Positions 34,276 through 42,789 are shown, counted from the first letter of the stretch. The stretch is DNA of 64,000 nucleotides from Thermus sediminis (GCF_003426945.1 NZ_QURO01000004.1:1471001-1535000); one strand, 5' to 3'. Made by a program: numbers and translations. The notes: a model not told the origin generated them from the letters alone.

Positions 34276-35892
34276 ATGCGGAAGCTCCTTTTGGCGGCGC
34301 TGGGCCTGGGCATGGCCCTAGCCCAGCAACTGAGCCCCCAGGGCATCATCGTCAACCCGGTGCCCACGGACCTGGAGGTAAGGGTGTGGGTGGACAGGGA
34401 CCCCGGCAAGCGGGGGAACGCCCTTTACCGGATCGGCGAGCCCATCCAGATCTACGTCAACGTCAACCAGGACGCCTACGTCTACCTCTTCAACATCAGC
34501 GCCGACGGGCGCATTGACCCCATTCTGCCCAACGCCTACGAGCGGGAGAACTTCCTAAGGGCGGGGGAGACCCGGCGGTATCCCCCCGAGGGGGCCCGCT
34601 ACCGCTACACGGTGACCGGTCCCGAAGGAGAGGACCGCATCCTGGCGGTGGCCAGCAGGCGCCCCCTCTCCATCCAGCAGATCCTGGATGTGGAGAGGAA
34701 CCAGGTGCGGGTCCAGGGGCCTGAGGGTCTGGCCCGGGCCCTCTCCATCGTCATTGAGCCCCTGCCTCCCAGGGACTGGGTCACGGACGTGGCCCGCTAC
34801 TTCGTGGGCCGGGTGGCTGCCCCCCCTTCCACCCCAGCCACGGCTACCCTGGTGGTGGACTCGAGGCCAGGGGGGGCCGAGGTCTACCTGAACGGCCGCT
34901 TCCAAGGCCGCACCCCCCTCTCCCTCGCCGTGAACCCCGGACGGCAGGAGGTGGAGGTCCGGCTTCCCGGCCACCAGCCCTACCGGGCCACGGTGAACCC
35001 CAGGCCCGGGGAGAGGGTCCAGATCTTCGCCCAGCTGGTTCCGGAAGCCAGGCAGGGGACCCTGAGCGTGGCCTCTATCCCCGCGGGGGCCGAGGTCTAC
35101 GTGGACGGGGCCTTTAGGGGCCGAACGCCCCTTTCCCTGGCCCTTCCCGAGGGGCGGTACGCGGTGGAGCTCCGCCTCGCCGACCATGAGCCCCATAGGG
35201 CCACGGTCCAGGTGCGGCGGGGAGGGGCCACCCGGCTCGAGGTCCGCCTGAACCCCCTTCCCCGGACGGGCACCCTCTTCCTGGAGTCCAGCCCGTTGGG
35301 GGCCGAGGTCTACCTGGAAGGGCGCCTCCAGGGCCGCACCCCCTTGCGCCTCACCCTGAACGAGGGGACCTACCGGGTGGAGCTCCGCCTCCCCGGCCAC
35401 GAGCCCTACAGCGCCGCGGTCCGGGTGGAGCGGGGCCGGGAGACCCGGCTTGCTGCCAACCTGAGGCCCCTTCGCACGGGAGAGCTCATCCTGGAGGCCA
35501 GGCCTGAGGGGGCCGAGGTCTACGTGGACGGCCGCCTGGTGGGCCGGGCGCCCCTTCGGGTGAGCCTCGAGGCGGGCCTGCACGAGGTTAGGGTGGTGGC
35601 CCCTGGGTACGGGGAGTACCGGGCCATGGTGGAGGTGCGGCCCGGGGAGAGCGTGCGCCTTCTGGTGGAGCTCGTCCCCGTCCGGGCCATCCTGGAGCTC
35701 TACCTGAACGTGGAGGCCCGGGTCTTCCTGGATGGGGAGGAGGTGGGGGTGGCCAAGGGCGGGTACCTGCGCCTGGAGGCCCCCTTTGGGGAGCACGAGC
35801 TCACCCTGGTGGCCCCTGGCTACCGCACCCTCGTCCAGGCCATCCGGGTCACGGGCAACCAGGTGCTGCGGCTAGAGCTTAGGCCCCTTTAG
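34276..35892 (+). CDS. Secreted DUF4384-like/PEGA-repeat surface protein
   Basis: 538 residues with a signal peptide (MRKLLLAALGLGMALA, cleavage near residue 19). Residues about 20-165 resemble DUF4384: GEPIQIYVNVNQDAYVYLFNISADGRID and ILPN. Then five PEGA repeats of about 70 residues begin near 191, 261, 332, 402 and 471; the first four carry GAEVYxxGRxxGRTPL, the last is diverged (VEARVFLDGEEVGVAKG). PEGA domains occur in S-layer-associated surface proteins. GGAGGTGA stands before the ATG at 34276; the GTG at 34261 overlaps no ribosome site. Function unknown; location outside the cytoplasm is well supported. Confidence 0.85.
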   Translation: MRKLLLAALGLGMALAQQLSPQGIIVNPVPTDLEVRVWVDRDPGKRGNALYRIGEPIQIYVNVNQDAYVYLFNISADGRIDPILPNAYERENFLRAGETRRYPPEGARYRYTVTGPEGEDRILAVASRRPLSIQQILDVERNQVRVQGPEGLARALSIVIEPLPPRDWVTDVARYFVGRVAAPPSTPATATLVVDSRPGGAEVYLNGRFQGRTPLSLAVNPGRQEVEVRLPGHQPYRATVNPRPGERVQIFAQLVPEARQGTLSVASIPAGAEVYVDGAFRGRTPLSLALPEGRYAVELRLADHEPHRATVQVRRGGATRLEVRLNPLPRTGTLFLESSPLGAEVYLEGRLQGRTPLRLTLNEGTYRVELRLPGHEPYSAAVRVERGRETRLAANLRPLRTGELILEARPEGAEVYVDGRLVGRAPLRVSLEAGLHEVRVVAPGYGEYRAMVEVRPGESVRLLVELVPVRAILELYLNVEARVFLDGEEVGVAKGGYLRLEAPFGEHELTLVAPGYRTLVQAIRVTGNQVLRLELRPL

Positions 35893-35944
35893 GCTCTCTT
35901 CGGTTTGAGCCCATCCCTCGGAGGGCCTTGGAGGACCAAAAGAA

Positions 35945-35974
35945 CCCCCGGGCCAGGACCTCCCAGCCCGGGGG
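35945..35974. terminator. Bidirectional terminator between PEGA gene and large lipoprotein gene
   Basis: CCCCCGGGC (35945-35953) and GCCCGGGGG (35966-35974), 9-bp stem with a 12-base loop. Read on the minus strand it is followed by TTCTTTTGG, the better orientation. Confidence 0.8.
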
Positions 35975-35987
35975 CGAAGCCTTTGGG

Positions 35988-38900
35988 TTAGGGGATTATC
36001 CGAAGGATGCCAGTTGGTCCGCTCTCCCCCCCAACGTTACCCACATAGAGTAGGTTCCCGTGGGGCAAGATGATGTAGGGGCCACCACGAGGGTACGACA
36101 GGCGCATCACCCAGAGGGCGCTATCTAAATCCAGATTGGTGCGGGAGAGCTTGTAAAGGGCACCGACCTGGCCCCCAAGCTCCAGGTACATGTAATTCCC
36201 GTCCGGGGAGAAAGCAATGCTCTTTATATCGTCATACCCCGGACTGCCGTAGAGCCGAACCTCGAGCCTCTGGCCCGTGGCGGCACTGTAGCGGACAAGC
36301 AGGCCATCGTTGTAGCCCTGATGTGTGTAAGGCGGGTGGTCCCTGTTGGTGGTGCCTCCCAGGTAGACCTCTTGCCCGTCGGGGGTGATCGCCAGGGTGA
36401 GGGGTATGACAGTGTTGGCGTTGAAAGCAACGGGAGCAGAAGAGGGATCCCCCACAAACTGGTCCCCCCAGACCACGCTCCCATCCGCCGGGTTCAGCTT
36501 GGCTACCCAGGCGGAGGTGGGGAGGCCATCCGTGTTCCAGGCGCGGCCATAGAGAGTGCGGAAGAGGTTGCCCATGGCGGTCCCCGCCACGTAGATGTGG
36601 CCATCGGGACCCACGGCGAGGCCTCCGTGGTGCTCCGTCAACACGGGGTAAGTCCGGGGGTTCTCTTCGGGCGTTTGCAGGTAAGCCTGGAAGCGCCGGC
36701 TCCAAAGCGGGTTCCCTTGGGAGTCGTAGGCGTAAACGGATACGCCTACGGGGTTGCATCGGCTATAGACGCAGTCCTCTTCCGGCCCGTACTGGGTCAC
36801 GGCCACATAGACCCGCCCCTCCGGGGTCACCACCAAGCTCTCGGGCTTCGCAAAGCCCTCAAGACCACCTATGGTCCTTTCCCAGAGCATCTCACCCTGG
36901 GGCGTGTACTTGCGGAGGCGGAGGAGAGAATTACTGAAGGTGAAGGCTGCATAGATGTTTCCGTCCCCGTCCACGCCGATGCCCTCTGCTGAATCCCTGT
37001 CCGGGTTGCAGTTCAGGTCCCATTGGATGAAGACGAACCGCTCCCCGTTGGGCCGGAAAGCCACCACATGGCAGTAGCCCTGACCCACGAAGCCAGCGGA
37101 CACAAGTATCGCTCCGTAGACGTTGCCTTGGGCATCCACCGCAAGAATAATGGGGCCATTAATGTGCCACAGGATCCCTGGGGGATCTGCTCGCACCGTG
37201 AGCGTGAAGTCGGCGGTGTGGACGGTGCTCCCCTGACGGGCCTCCAGACGCAGGGCGTTGGGACCTAAGTCCCAGAAACGGAAGGGCTGGGAAGCATAGT
37301 AATAGTCGTAATCTGCGAACACATTCAAGGTCACGGAGTACTGCCTGACTCCGTCGCTTGGGGAGTAGTAGAGGGGACCATCCGTAAGCCGGATGCTGAT
37401 GCCCTTGATGGCCTGACCGTTAGCGTTCAGGACACTAAGATCCACATAGCCATTGAACCCCGAGCTGGGGGTCAGGGTGAGGGTTAGGGTTACTGTTCCG
37501 GAGAGGTGTTGGTAGTAGCCTGTGCCTTGCAGAGTCACCTCGGGATCTACCGGGGAGAGGCTCATGGGGGGGAGGGGCTCCACCGTGAGGCTCAGGCCCG
37601 CCGTCTTGGTGAGGTTCCCTGAGGTAGCCCGGACCTGGAGGCTGTAGTTCCCCGCGGCCACGCTGCTGTCCACGTTGACGTTGAGGGCCAAGATCACGGG
37701 GTTGTTGGGGTCAGACACGCTCACCGTGGTGGGGGAGAGGCTAATCCCGGAGACCGGGTTCCCGTTCCCGTCCACCAGGCTCAGGTTCACCGGCCCTGTG
37801 AAGCCCCCCTGCGGGGTGAGGGTGAGCTGGGTGGTGCCGCTGCCCCCCTGCTGGATGGTGAGGCTATCGGGGTTGAGGCTGAGGGTGAAGCCGGGGGAGG
37901 GGGTGAGCAAGGCCACCGGGTCCACAATCTGGCCGTTGGCCTGCCCGTCGGCGTCCAAATCTCCGCCGTCCCGCACCTGATAGGTGGCCGTGTTCCCCGA
38001 GAACTGGGCCCCGGGAACCTCACGCCAGCCGTTGTTGACGAACTTCCTCAGGACCGCCCCTTGGGGAATGGCCTGGGGGAAGGTGAGGGTCACGGTGAGG
38101 GTCCCGCCCTGGGGAACCTGGGCGGTGAAGGCGATGGCCCCGTAGGGAGCCTGGAAGCCCTCGGGTGGGGTCACGCTCTGGTAGGTGGGGCCCTGGGTGA
38201 AGGTGCCCCCCTGCAGGCCCATCCCCACCTGGCCCCCGGGAGTGTTCACCGTGCCGCTGTTGGAGCCGCCGCCACCGCCCGAGGAGGCGCTCACCGTGAC
38301 GGTGAGCTCCGCGTCCTTGGTGACGTTCCCTCCCGTGGCCCGCACCTTCAGCCGGTAGATGCCCGTGGGCGTGGTGGCCCCCGCGGTGAGGGTCAGGTCC
38401 CGGGTCAAGGGGTTGGATCCGGAAACGGTGAGGCTGGTGGGGGAGAGGGAAAGCCCCTGGGGTACCGGGTCCTGCCCCGCCACCAGGGACAGGTTCACCG
38501 TCCCCGTGAAGCCGTTCTGGGGGGTGAGGGTGAGCTGAACCGTGCCGCTACTCCCCTGCTGCACGGTGAGGCTATCGGGGTTGAGGGCGATGGCGAAGTC
38601 GGGGGGCGGGGTCACGTTGAGGGTGAGGCTCCGCTCTGCCGACCTCTCCCCGTAAGTGGCCCGGAGGCTCAAGCTGTGCGGCCCCGTGGGGGCGTTCCTC
38701 GCCACCTGGACCTGGAGGGTCACCTGGGCCTGGCCTCCCCTGGGCACGTTCAGGCTGGCGCTGGTGGGGGAGAAGGTGAGCCAGGGGGGGGCCTGGCCGT
38801 TCTCTGTCACGCTCAGGGAAACCTGCCCCTGGAAGCCGTTCTGAGAGGTGAAGGTGAGGGTGAGGGGGAGGCTGCTTCCCTGGGCCACGGTGGGGTTGTT

Positions 38901-39008
38901 CGGGCTCACCCCGGCGAGGGTGAGGTCCGGAGGGGGTGCCCCCCCGCTGCAGGCGGCGAGGAGGAGGGCTAGACCCGTCAAGAACCCATACCAAGCACCT
39001 ATACGCAT
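35988..39008 (-). CDS. Large modular lipoprotein: Ig-like modules, choice-of-anchor-U-like domain, beta-propeller
   Basis: 1006 residues starting at the ATG at 39008 (GGAGGCAAGG upstream) with lipobox LALLLAAC near residue 20. Order: Ig-like module 1 (about 25-133), module 2 (134-240), a linker SSGGGGGSNSG, a domain like choice-of-anchor U (about 255-370, ending DGGDLDADGQANGQIVDP), module 3 (about 371-480, very close to the module in the 675-residue lipoprotein at 11.8-13.8 kb), module 4 (485-605), and from about 610 a repeat-rich propeller with motifs such as DAQGNVYGA, DGDGNIYAA and GPDGHIYVAG. A surface adhesin or scaffold is the natural reading. The propeller part has lower GC and fewer G/C-ending codons than the modules, hinting at separate origin. 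Confidence 0.82.
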   Translation of the reverse strand: MRIGAWYGFLTGLALLLAACSGGAPPPDLTLAGVSPNNPTVAQGSSLPLTLTFTSQNGFQGQVSLSVTENGQAPPWLTFSPTSASLNVPRGGQAQVTLQVQVARNAPTGPHSLSLRATYGERSAERSLTLNVTPPPDFAIALNPDSLTVQQGSSGTVQLTLTPQNGFTGTVNLSLVAGQDPVPQGLSLSPTSLTVSGSNPLTRDLTLTAGATTPTGIYRLKVRATGGNVTKDAELTVTVSASSGGGGGSNSGTVNTPGGQVGMGLQGGTFTQGPTYQSVTPPEGFQAPYGAIAFTAQVPQGGTLTVTLTFPQAIPQGAVLRKFVNNGWREVPGAQFSGNTATYQVRDGGDLDADGQANGQIVDPVALLTPSPGFTLSLNPDSLTIQQGGSGTTQLTLTPQGGFTGPVNLSLVDGNGNPVSGISLSPTTVSVSDPNNPVILALNVNVDSSVAAGNYSLQVRATSGNLTKTAGLSLTVEPLPPMSLSPVDPEVTLQGTGYYQHLSGTVTLTLTLTPSSGFNGYVDLSVLNANGQAIKGISIRLTDGPLYYSPSDGVRQYSVTLNVFADYDYYYASQPFRFWDLGPNALRLEARQGSTVHTADFTLTVRADPPGILWHINGPIILAVDAQGNVYGAILVSAGFVGQGYCHVVAFRPNGERFVFIQWDLNCNPDRDSAEGIGVDGDGNIYAAFTFSNSLLRLRKYTPQGEMLWERTIGGLEGFAKPESLVVTPEGRVYVAVTQYGPEEDCVYSRCNPVGVSVYAYDSQGNPLWSRRFQAYLQTPEENPRTYPVLTEHHGGLAVGPDGHIYVAGTAMGNLFRTLYGRAWNTDGLPTSAWVAKLNPADGSVVWGDQFVGDPSSAPVAFNANTVIPLTLAITPDGQEVYLGGTTNRDHPPYTHQGYNDGLLVRYSAATGQRLEVRLYGSPGYDDIKSIAFSPDGNYMYLELGGQVGALYKLSRTNLDLDSALWVMRLSYPRGGPYIILPHGNLLYVGNVGGESGPTGILRIIP

Positions 39009-39180
39009 CCTTGCCTCCTTTCCGGGACCCCCAGGGTCCATACCTCCATCCTCCTCAGGGGGGCTTACAAAACCCTTAAACGGGAGTCCTAGGACCTAGA
39101 CTTTAGCCTAGGGTAGGCAAAATCTGGCGAATCCTTCGGGATACCTTTCGCTCCCAAGACCAAAGGGGTTGTCATTGGCT

Positions 39181-39226
39181 TAACCTTAGGACTGTGCTAA
39201 GGATAGGTTAGGGCAAGGCGTACCAT
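39181..39226 (+). promoter_or_regulatory. Promoter and nested inverted repeats upstream of the nucleotidyltransferase gene
   Basis: TACCAT (39221-39226) ends six bases before the ATG at 39233. Just upstream, CCTTAG (39184-39189) / CTAAGG (39197-39202) is nested inside TAACC (39181-39185) / GGTTA (39206-39210), a possible operator. The remaining part of 39009-39180 contains a GGACCC-CCA-GGGTCC hairpin in the leader of the large lipoprotein gene and no gene. Confidence 0.45.
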
Positions 39227-39232
39227 AGGGGC

Positions 39233-39925
39233 ATGGAGGCCATCGTCTTAGGAGGTGGGGAGGAGGCCTGGGCGAGGAAATACGGGGTGGGGAGCAAGGC
39301 CCTCGTCCCCTACCAGGGAAGGCCTATGACCGAGTGGGTGCTGGAGGCCCTGAAGGGGGCGGGCCTTTCCGCGGTTTACGTGGGGGAGAACCCGGGGCTT
39401 TCCCCCCCTCCCCGGCTCACCCTCCCCGATCAGGGGAGCCTCCTCGCCAACCTCGAGGCCGCCTTGGCCCACGTGGAGGGCCGGGTGCTGGTGGCCACCG
39501 CGGACCTCCCCCACCTGACCCCAGAGGCGGTGCGCTTCGTGTTGGAGAAGGCCCCGGAGGCGGCCCTGGTCTACCCCATCGTGCCCAAGGAGGCGGTGGA
39601 GGCCCGCTTCCCCGGAAACCGCCGCACCTACGCCAGGCTTCGGGAGGGCACCTTCACCGGGGGAAACCTCCTCCTCCTGGACAAGGCCCTCTTCTTCCAG
39701 GCCCTCCCCCTGGCCAAAAGGGTGGTGGCCCTCAGGAAAAAGCCCCTCTCCCTGGCCCGCCTCATCGGGCTGGATGTGCTCCTAAAGCTCCTTTTGGGCA
39801 GGCTCTCCCTAGGGGAGTTGGAGGCCCGGGCGAGGCGGATCCTGGGGGTGGAGGCCCGGGCCCTCCTCACCCCCTACCCCGAGGTAGGGGTGGACGTGGA
39901 CCGGGAGGAGGACCTGGTAAGCTAG
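39233..39925 (+). CDS. MobA-like NTP-transferase family protein
   Basis: 230 residues with a nucleotidyltransferase (GT-A) fold. MEAIVLGGGEEAWARKYGVGSKALVPYQGRPMTE has the Gly-rich nucleotide loop and the Lys of KAL(V)PxxGRPM; VLVATADLPHLTPEAV holds the metal-binding Asp. FTGGNLLLLDK later on is also typical. Related proteins activate sugars, CDP-alcohols or molybdopterin; the substrate cannot be told here, and no cofactor genes are next to it. Leaderless start supported by TACCAT. The next gene starts four bases after its stop. Confidence 0.8.
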   Translation: MEAIVLGGGEEAWARKYGVGSKALVPYQGRPMTEWVLEALKGAGLSAVYVGENPGLSPPPRLTLPDQGSLLANLEAALAHVEGRVLVATADLPHLTPEAVRFVLEKAPEAALVYPIVPKEAVEARFPGNRRTYARLREGTFTGGNLLLLDKALFFQALPLAKRVVALRKKPLSLARLIGLDVLLKLLLGRLSLGELEARARRILGVEARALLTPYPEVGVDVDREEDLVS

Positions 39926-39929
39926 GCCC

Positions 39930-40469
39930 ATGCGCACGGTGAAGGAACTCCGCCTGGCGGGGCTTTTCGCCTACCTGGGGGCCTTGGTCCTGGCCCTTCT
40001 CTTCTCCCTCCTGGTGCACTACCTCCTAGGGGGGGAGGGGAGGCTCGGTTGGGGGAGCTTCAACTTTTACGGCCTGGTGGAGGGCCTGGCCTTCCTCTTG
40101 GTCTTCACCTTCTCCCTCTACGTGGCCAAGAAGGCGGTGCGGGTCCCCTGCACCACCCTCCTCACCGCCGGGCTCCTCGGACCCCTGCCCGCCCACCGCC
40201 TGGCCCGGCCCCTGCCCCGGGTGGAGGCCCCGGAGGCCTACGAGGGCCGGGGGGTGGTCCTCCTGGTGCAGGAGGGGAGGCCCGTGGGGCTCCTGGGGCT
40301 TTCCGACGGGGTCCTGCCCCTGGAGGAGGTCCAGAGCGTGGAGGCGGAGGTGGCGGCCAGCGAGCTCTACCCCCTTTTCTTCCGCCAGCCCCTGGTGCTG
40401 GTGGTGCGGGGAGAGGGGGTGGTGGGGGCCATTCCCCGGGAGGCCTTTTTCCGCCAATGGGGAATCTAG
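39930..40469 (+). CDS. Two-helix membrane protein of unknown function
   Basis: 179 residues. Two hydrophobic helices (about 9-32 and 47-67) are followed by KKAVRVPCTTLLTAGLLG and a soluble C-terminal part of about 100 residues with alternating hydrophobic strands (GRGVVLLVQEGRPVGLLGLSD), which looks alpha/beta and slightly CBS-like, though I would not assign it. Starts four bases after the nucleotidyltransferase gene, so the two may act together at the membrane. I do not recognise the family. Confidence 0.65.
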   Translation: MRTVKELRLAGLFAYLGALVLALLFSLLVHYLLGGEGRLGWGSFNFYGLVEGLAFLLVFTFSLYVAKKAVRVPCTTLLTAGLLGPLPAHRLARPLPRVEAPEAYEGRGVVLLVQEGRPVGLLGLSDGVLPLEEVQSVEAEVAASELYPLFFRQPLVLVVRGEGVVGAIPREAFFRQWGI

Positions 40470-40473
40470 GGTC

Positions 40474-40500
40474 TTGACAGGAGGGCGGGTAGCCTAAAAT
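40474..40500 (+). promoter_or_regulatory. Ferredoxin promoter
   Basis: Perfect TTGACA (40474-40479) and TAAAAT (40495-40500) with a short 15-bp spacer; about 25 bases of leader with GGGAGGTGAGG before the ATG. Confidence 0.7.
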
Positions 40501-40530
40501 AGGGGCGAGCGGTGGCTCGGGAGGTGAGGG

Positions 40531-40770
40531 ATGCCGCACGTGATCTGTGAGCCCTGTATCGGCGTAAAGGACCAGTCCTGCGTGGAGGTCTGCCCCGTGG
40601 AGTGCATCTACGATGGGGGGGATCAGTTCTACATCCACCCCGAGGAGTGCATCGACTGCGGAGCCTGCGTGCCCGCCTGCCCGGTGAACGCCATCTTCCC
40701 CGAGGAGGACGTTCCCGAGCGGTGGAAGTCCTACATTGAGAAAAACCGCAAGCTGTCCGGTCTAGGATAG
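40531..40770 (+). CDS. fdx: Seven-iron (3Fe-4S/4Fe-4S) ferredoxin
   Basis: 79 residues. By the classical pattern of seven-iron ferredoxins, Cys9, Cys17 and Cys50 would hold the [3Fe-4S] cluster and Cys21, Cys40, Cys43 and Cys46 the [4Fe-4S] cluster, with Cys25 free; the fourth position of the first cluster is Gly-Val-Lys-Asp instead of Cys. A long acidic C-terminal helix follows (PEEDVPERWKSYIEKNRK). It is a low-potential electron carrier in the cytoplasm, closely matching the known Thermus ferredoxin. Strong promoter. Its stop is only three bases from the stop of the convergent GNAT gene. Confidence 0.96.
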   Translation: MPHVICEPCIGVKDQSCVEVCPVECIYDGGDQFYIHPEECIDCGACVPACPVNAIFPEEDVPERWKSYIEKNRKLSGLG

Positions 40771-40773
40771 GGC

Positions 40774-41253
40774 CTAGGCTGGCCCCGCACCCAGTTGGCG
40801 CACATACCAGCTCACGGCGGGGCCGCCGTCCCTGGCGTGGCGGAAGCCCTCCTTGCGGAAGAAGTCCTTGGCCCGGGGGTTCTGGCCGTAGACCACGGCG
40901 TAAAGCCGTTCTACGCCTGCCAGGTGCTCCATGAGGTGGCGGAGGGCCTTCTGCCCGATGCCCTGACCCTGGCGGTCCTCGCGGATGAGGAGGAGGCTTA
41001 GGGTGGCCTCCCCTTCCTCGGGGTAGTGGAGCTTGTAGTCCAGGTAGCCCACGGCCTCCCTTTCCAAGAAGAGGAGAAAGGCCCGCCGCCGGGGGTCCCT
41101 TTCCAGGGTGTGGAGGTCCTGGACCACGTCCTCGAGGCTGGGCGGCTCCATGCCGATCAGGGCAAAGTACCCGGGGCTTCGCGAGAAGAGCCCATGGAGA
41201 AGGGGGGCGTCCTCGAGGCGCACCGGGCGCAGGCTGAGGCTTAGGGTCCGCAT
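40774..41253 (-). CDS. GNAT-family N-acetyltransferase
   Basis: 159 residues. The acetyl-CoA motif is LLLIREDRQGQGIGQKALRHLMEHL (about 87-111, R/Q-x-x-G-x-G), followed by the C-terminal beta strand region VVYGQNPRAKDFFRKEGFRHA. The N-terminal SLRPVRLEDAPLLHGLFSRSPGYFALIG is typical of this fold. Substrate unknown. I place the start at 41253: TAGCAT (41266-41261) ends seven bases before this ATG, while the earlier ATG at 41262 lies inside that -10 hexamer and would not be transcribed. Confidence 0.82.
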   Translation of the reverse strand: MRTLSLSLRPVRLEDAPLLHGLFSRSPGYFALIGMEPPSLEDVVQDLHTLERDPRRRAFLLFLEREAVGYLDYKLHYPEEGEATLSLLLIREDRQGQGIGQKALRHLMEHLAGVERLYAVVYGQNPRAKDFFRKEGFRHARDGGPAVSWYVRQLGAGPA

Positions 41254-41298
41254 CGCCTCCATGCTACCCCCCCTTGCCTGAGAAGGGGGTGAAGAAAG

Positions 41299-41324
41299 AC
41301 CGCCCCGGGTCCTCCCGGGGCGGT
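41299..41324 (-). terminator. Terminator of the cold-shock gene
   Basis: ACCGCCCCGGG (41299-41309), loop TCCT, CCCGGGGCGGT (41314-41324): an 11-bp perfect stem. On the minus strand it is followed by CTTTCTTC. Confidence 0.88.
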
Positions 41325-41336
41325 ATCCTTAGCCCT

Positions 41337-41558
41337 TTACCTGCGGGCCGGCTCCACCACGGTGACGTTCACCGCCTGGGGGCCCTTGCCGTTCTTGCCC
41401 GGCTCCACGTCAAAGGTGACGATGTCGCCCTCATTCAGGGTGCGGAACCCCTTGGCGTTGATGGCGCTGAAGTGGACGAACACGTCGGTGTCCCCCTCGC
41501 GCTCAATGAAGCCGTAGCCCTTCTCCGCGTTGAACCACTTGACCCGACCCTTCTGCAT
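41337..41558 (-). CDS. csp: Cold-shock domain protein (CspA family)
   Basis: 73 residues forming one OB-fold. Nucleic-acid motifs RNP1 (KGYGFIER, residues about 13-20) and RNP2 (DVFVHFSAI, about 25-33) are intact. Such proteins are RNA chaperones. [17 protein letters not shown] start with AAGGAG upstream. A long leader of about 90 bases separates the promoter from the start codon, as in many csp genes, and contains small hairpins including CGAGC-CCCT-GCTCG (plus-strand reading), which may give cold control at the RNA level. Confidence 0.96.
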   Translation of the reverse strand: MQKGRVKWFNAEKGYGFIEREGDTDVFVHFSAINAKGFRTLNEGDIVTFDVEPGKNGKGPQAVNVTVVEPARR

Positions 41559-41653
41559 ACCGCTCCTTCTTCTTCCGAGCCCCTGCTCGTGTCCGGGGTT
41601 CTAGGGGTTGCTTTGGGCCTGCGGGGCCACCCTAAAGCCACCCGGAACGCCTC

Positions 41654-41682
41654 ACTATACCACGAAGGGGCTATTTGTGGAA
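41654..41682 (-). promoter_or_regulatory. Cold-shock gene promoter inside the end of dnaJ
   Basis: Read on the minus strand: TTCCAC (41682-41677), 17-bp spacer, TATAGT (41659-41654). The -35 lies within the last dnaJ codons. The same -35 TTCCAC is used at the fba promoter. Confidence 0.7.
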
Positions 41683-42714
41683 GAACCCTTTGAGCCGGTC
41701 CCAGAGGCCCTCGGGGGCCACGGCCTCCCCCACCTCTTCCGCGTAGGCCCTAAGGAGCTCCCTGGCCCTCTTGGAGAGCTTTTTGGGCACGGCGAGCTCC
41801 ACCTCCACCCGCAAAGCCCCCCGCCCCCCAGGATGGGGAAGCCCCTCGCCGGGTAGAACGAACACCTCCCCGTGCCCCGTCCCCGGGGGGATGTCCAGGG
41901 GAATGGGGCCGGAGAGCCCCGGCACCTCCACCCGGGTGCCCAGGGCGGCCTGGGCCAGGCCTAGCTTCAAGCGGTAGACCAGGTCTGCCCCCCGCCGCTC
42001 CAAATGGGGATGGGGCTTCACCCTGAGGCGCAGGTAGAGGTCCCCAGGGCCTCCGGGCCCCAGGTTGCCGTAGCCCGGCACCCGGAGGAGCTGGCCCTCG
42101 TCCATGCCCGGGGGGATCCGCACCCGCACCCTTTCTTCCCGGGGTACCCGGCCCCGGCCCTGGCAGGTGGGGCAGGCCTCCTTCAGGAGGAAGCCTTGGC
42201 CCTTGCAGTGGGGGCAGGCGGTGCGGTTTACCAGGGTGCCGAAGAAGCCCCTCTGGTAACTCTCCACCACCCCCCTGCCCCCGCAGGTGGGGCAGACCAC
42301 CCGCCTGCCCCCTTGGCCCGAGCAGGCCTCACAGGGCCCCAGGCGGCTAAAGGGGACCTCCACCTCCTTGCCTTCCAGGAGGTCTCCTAGCGCCACCTCC
42401 ACCAGGGCCTCCAGGTCCTCCCCTCTTGGGGCCACCCGGCTAGGGCGAAAGCCGAAGACCTGGGCGAAGAGGTCAAAGAGGTCCTGGGCGGAGAACTCTG
42501 GCGCCCCCAGAAGCCCCCGGTCGTACTGGGCCCGCTTCTCGGGATCGGAGAGGACGGCGTAAGCCTCGTTGATCTCCTTGAACCGCTCCTCCATGGCCTT
42601 GTCCCCGGGGTGGCGGTCGGGGTGGTACTCCAGGGCCAGCTTGCGGTAGGCCCGCTTGATCTCCTCCTGGGTGGCCTCCCGGCTCACCCCCAGGATGGCG
42701 TAGTAGTCCTTCAT
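41671..42714 (-). CDS. dnaJ: Chaperone DnaJ (zinc-finger type, DnaJ2-like)
   Basis: 347 residues. J domain 1-70 with HPD in YHPDRHPGD; almost no Gly/Phe linker (residues 70-95 instead contain [12 protein letters not shown]); four CxxCxGxG zinc motifs ([32 protein letters not shown], about 130-190) and C-terminal substrate-binding domains with [18 protein letters not shown]. It stimulates DnaK. Thermus has a second, zinc-finger-less DnaJ next to dnaK/dafA; the present copy is the stand-alone one. AGGTGG precedes the ATG; promoter TTTAGC-17-TAAAGT is shared in an interlocked way with the divergent aminotransferase gene. Confidence 0.95.
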   Translation of the reverse strand: MKDYYAILGVSREATQEEIKRAYRKLALEYHPDRHPGDKAMEERFKEINEAYAVLSDPEKRAQYDRGLLGAPEFSAQDLFDLFAQVFGFRPSRVAPRGEDLEALVEVALGDLLEGKEVEVPFSRLGPCEACSGQGGRRVVCPTCGGRGVVESYQRGFFGTLVNRTACPHCKGQGFLLKEACPTCQGRGRVPREERVRVRIPPGMDEGQLLRVPGYGNLGPGGPGDLYLRLRVKPHPHLERRGADLVYRLKLGLAQAALGTRVEVPGLSGPIPLDIPPGTGHGEVFVLPGEGLPHPGGRGALRVEVELAVPKKLSKRARELLRAYAEEVGEAVAPEGLWDRLKGFFHK

Positions 42715-42723
42715 CCACCTAGC

Positions 42724-42754
42724 ACTTTACAAGGGATGCCCCTTTTGCTAAAGT
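42724..42754. promoter_or_regulatory. Interlocked divergent promoters for dnaJ (minus) and the class V aminotransferase (plus)
   Basis: Plus: TTTACA (42726-42731)-17-TAAAGT (42749-42754). Minus: TTTAGC (42752-42747)-17-TAAAGT (42729-42724). Each -10 overlaps the -35 of the other and the whole forms an inverted repeat ACTTTA/TAAAGT with a hairpin AAGGG-ATGC-CCCTT in the centre. Confidence 0.75.
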
Positions 42755-42762
42755 GGCGGGCA

Positions 42763-42789
42763 ATGAGGCTCCTGCGAGCTATCCGGTAG
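42763..42789 (+). CDS. Putative eight-residue leader peptide MRLLRAIR
   Basis: The ATG lies eight bases after the TAAAGT -10, the same spacing as other leaderless genes in this window, and the frame closes with TAG after eight codons including three Arg codons (AGG, CGA, CGG). The stop codon abuts the first hairpin of the leader. Translation is unproven; the claim rests on position. Confidence 0.35.
   Translation: MRLLRAIR

Noticed and set aside
41254..41262. Earlier ATG for the GNAT gene at 41262
   Set aside because: It lies inside the -10 hexamer TAGCAT, so the codon would not be part of the transcript if that promoter is used.
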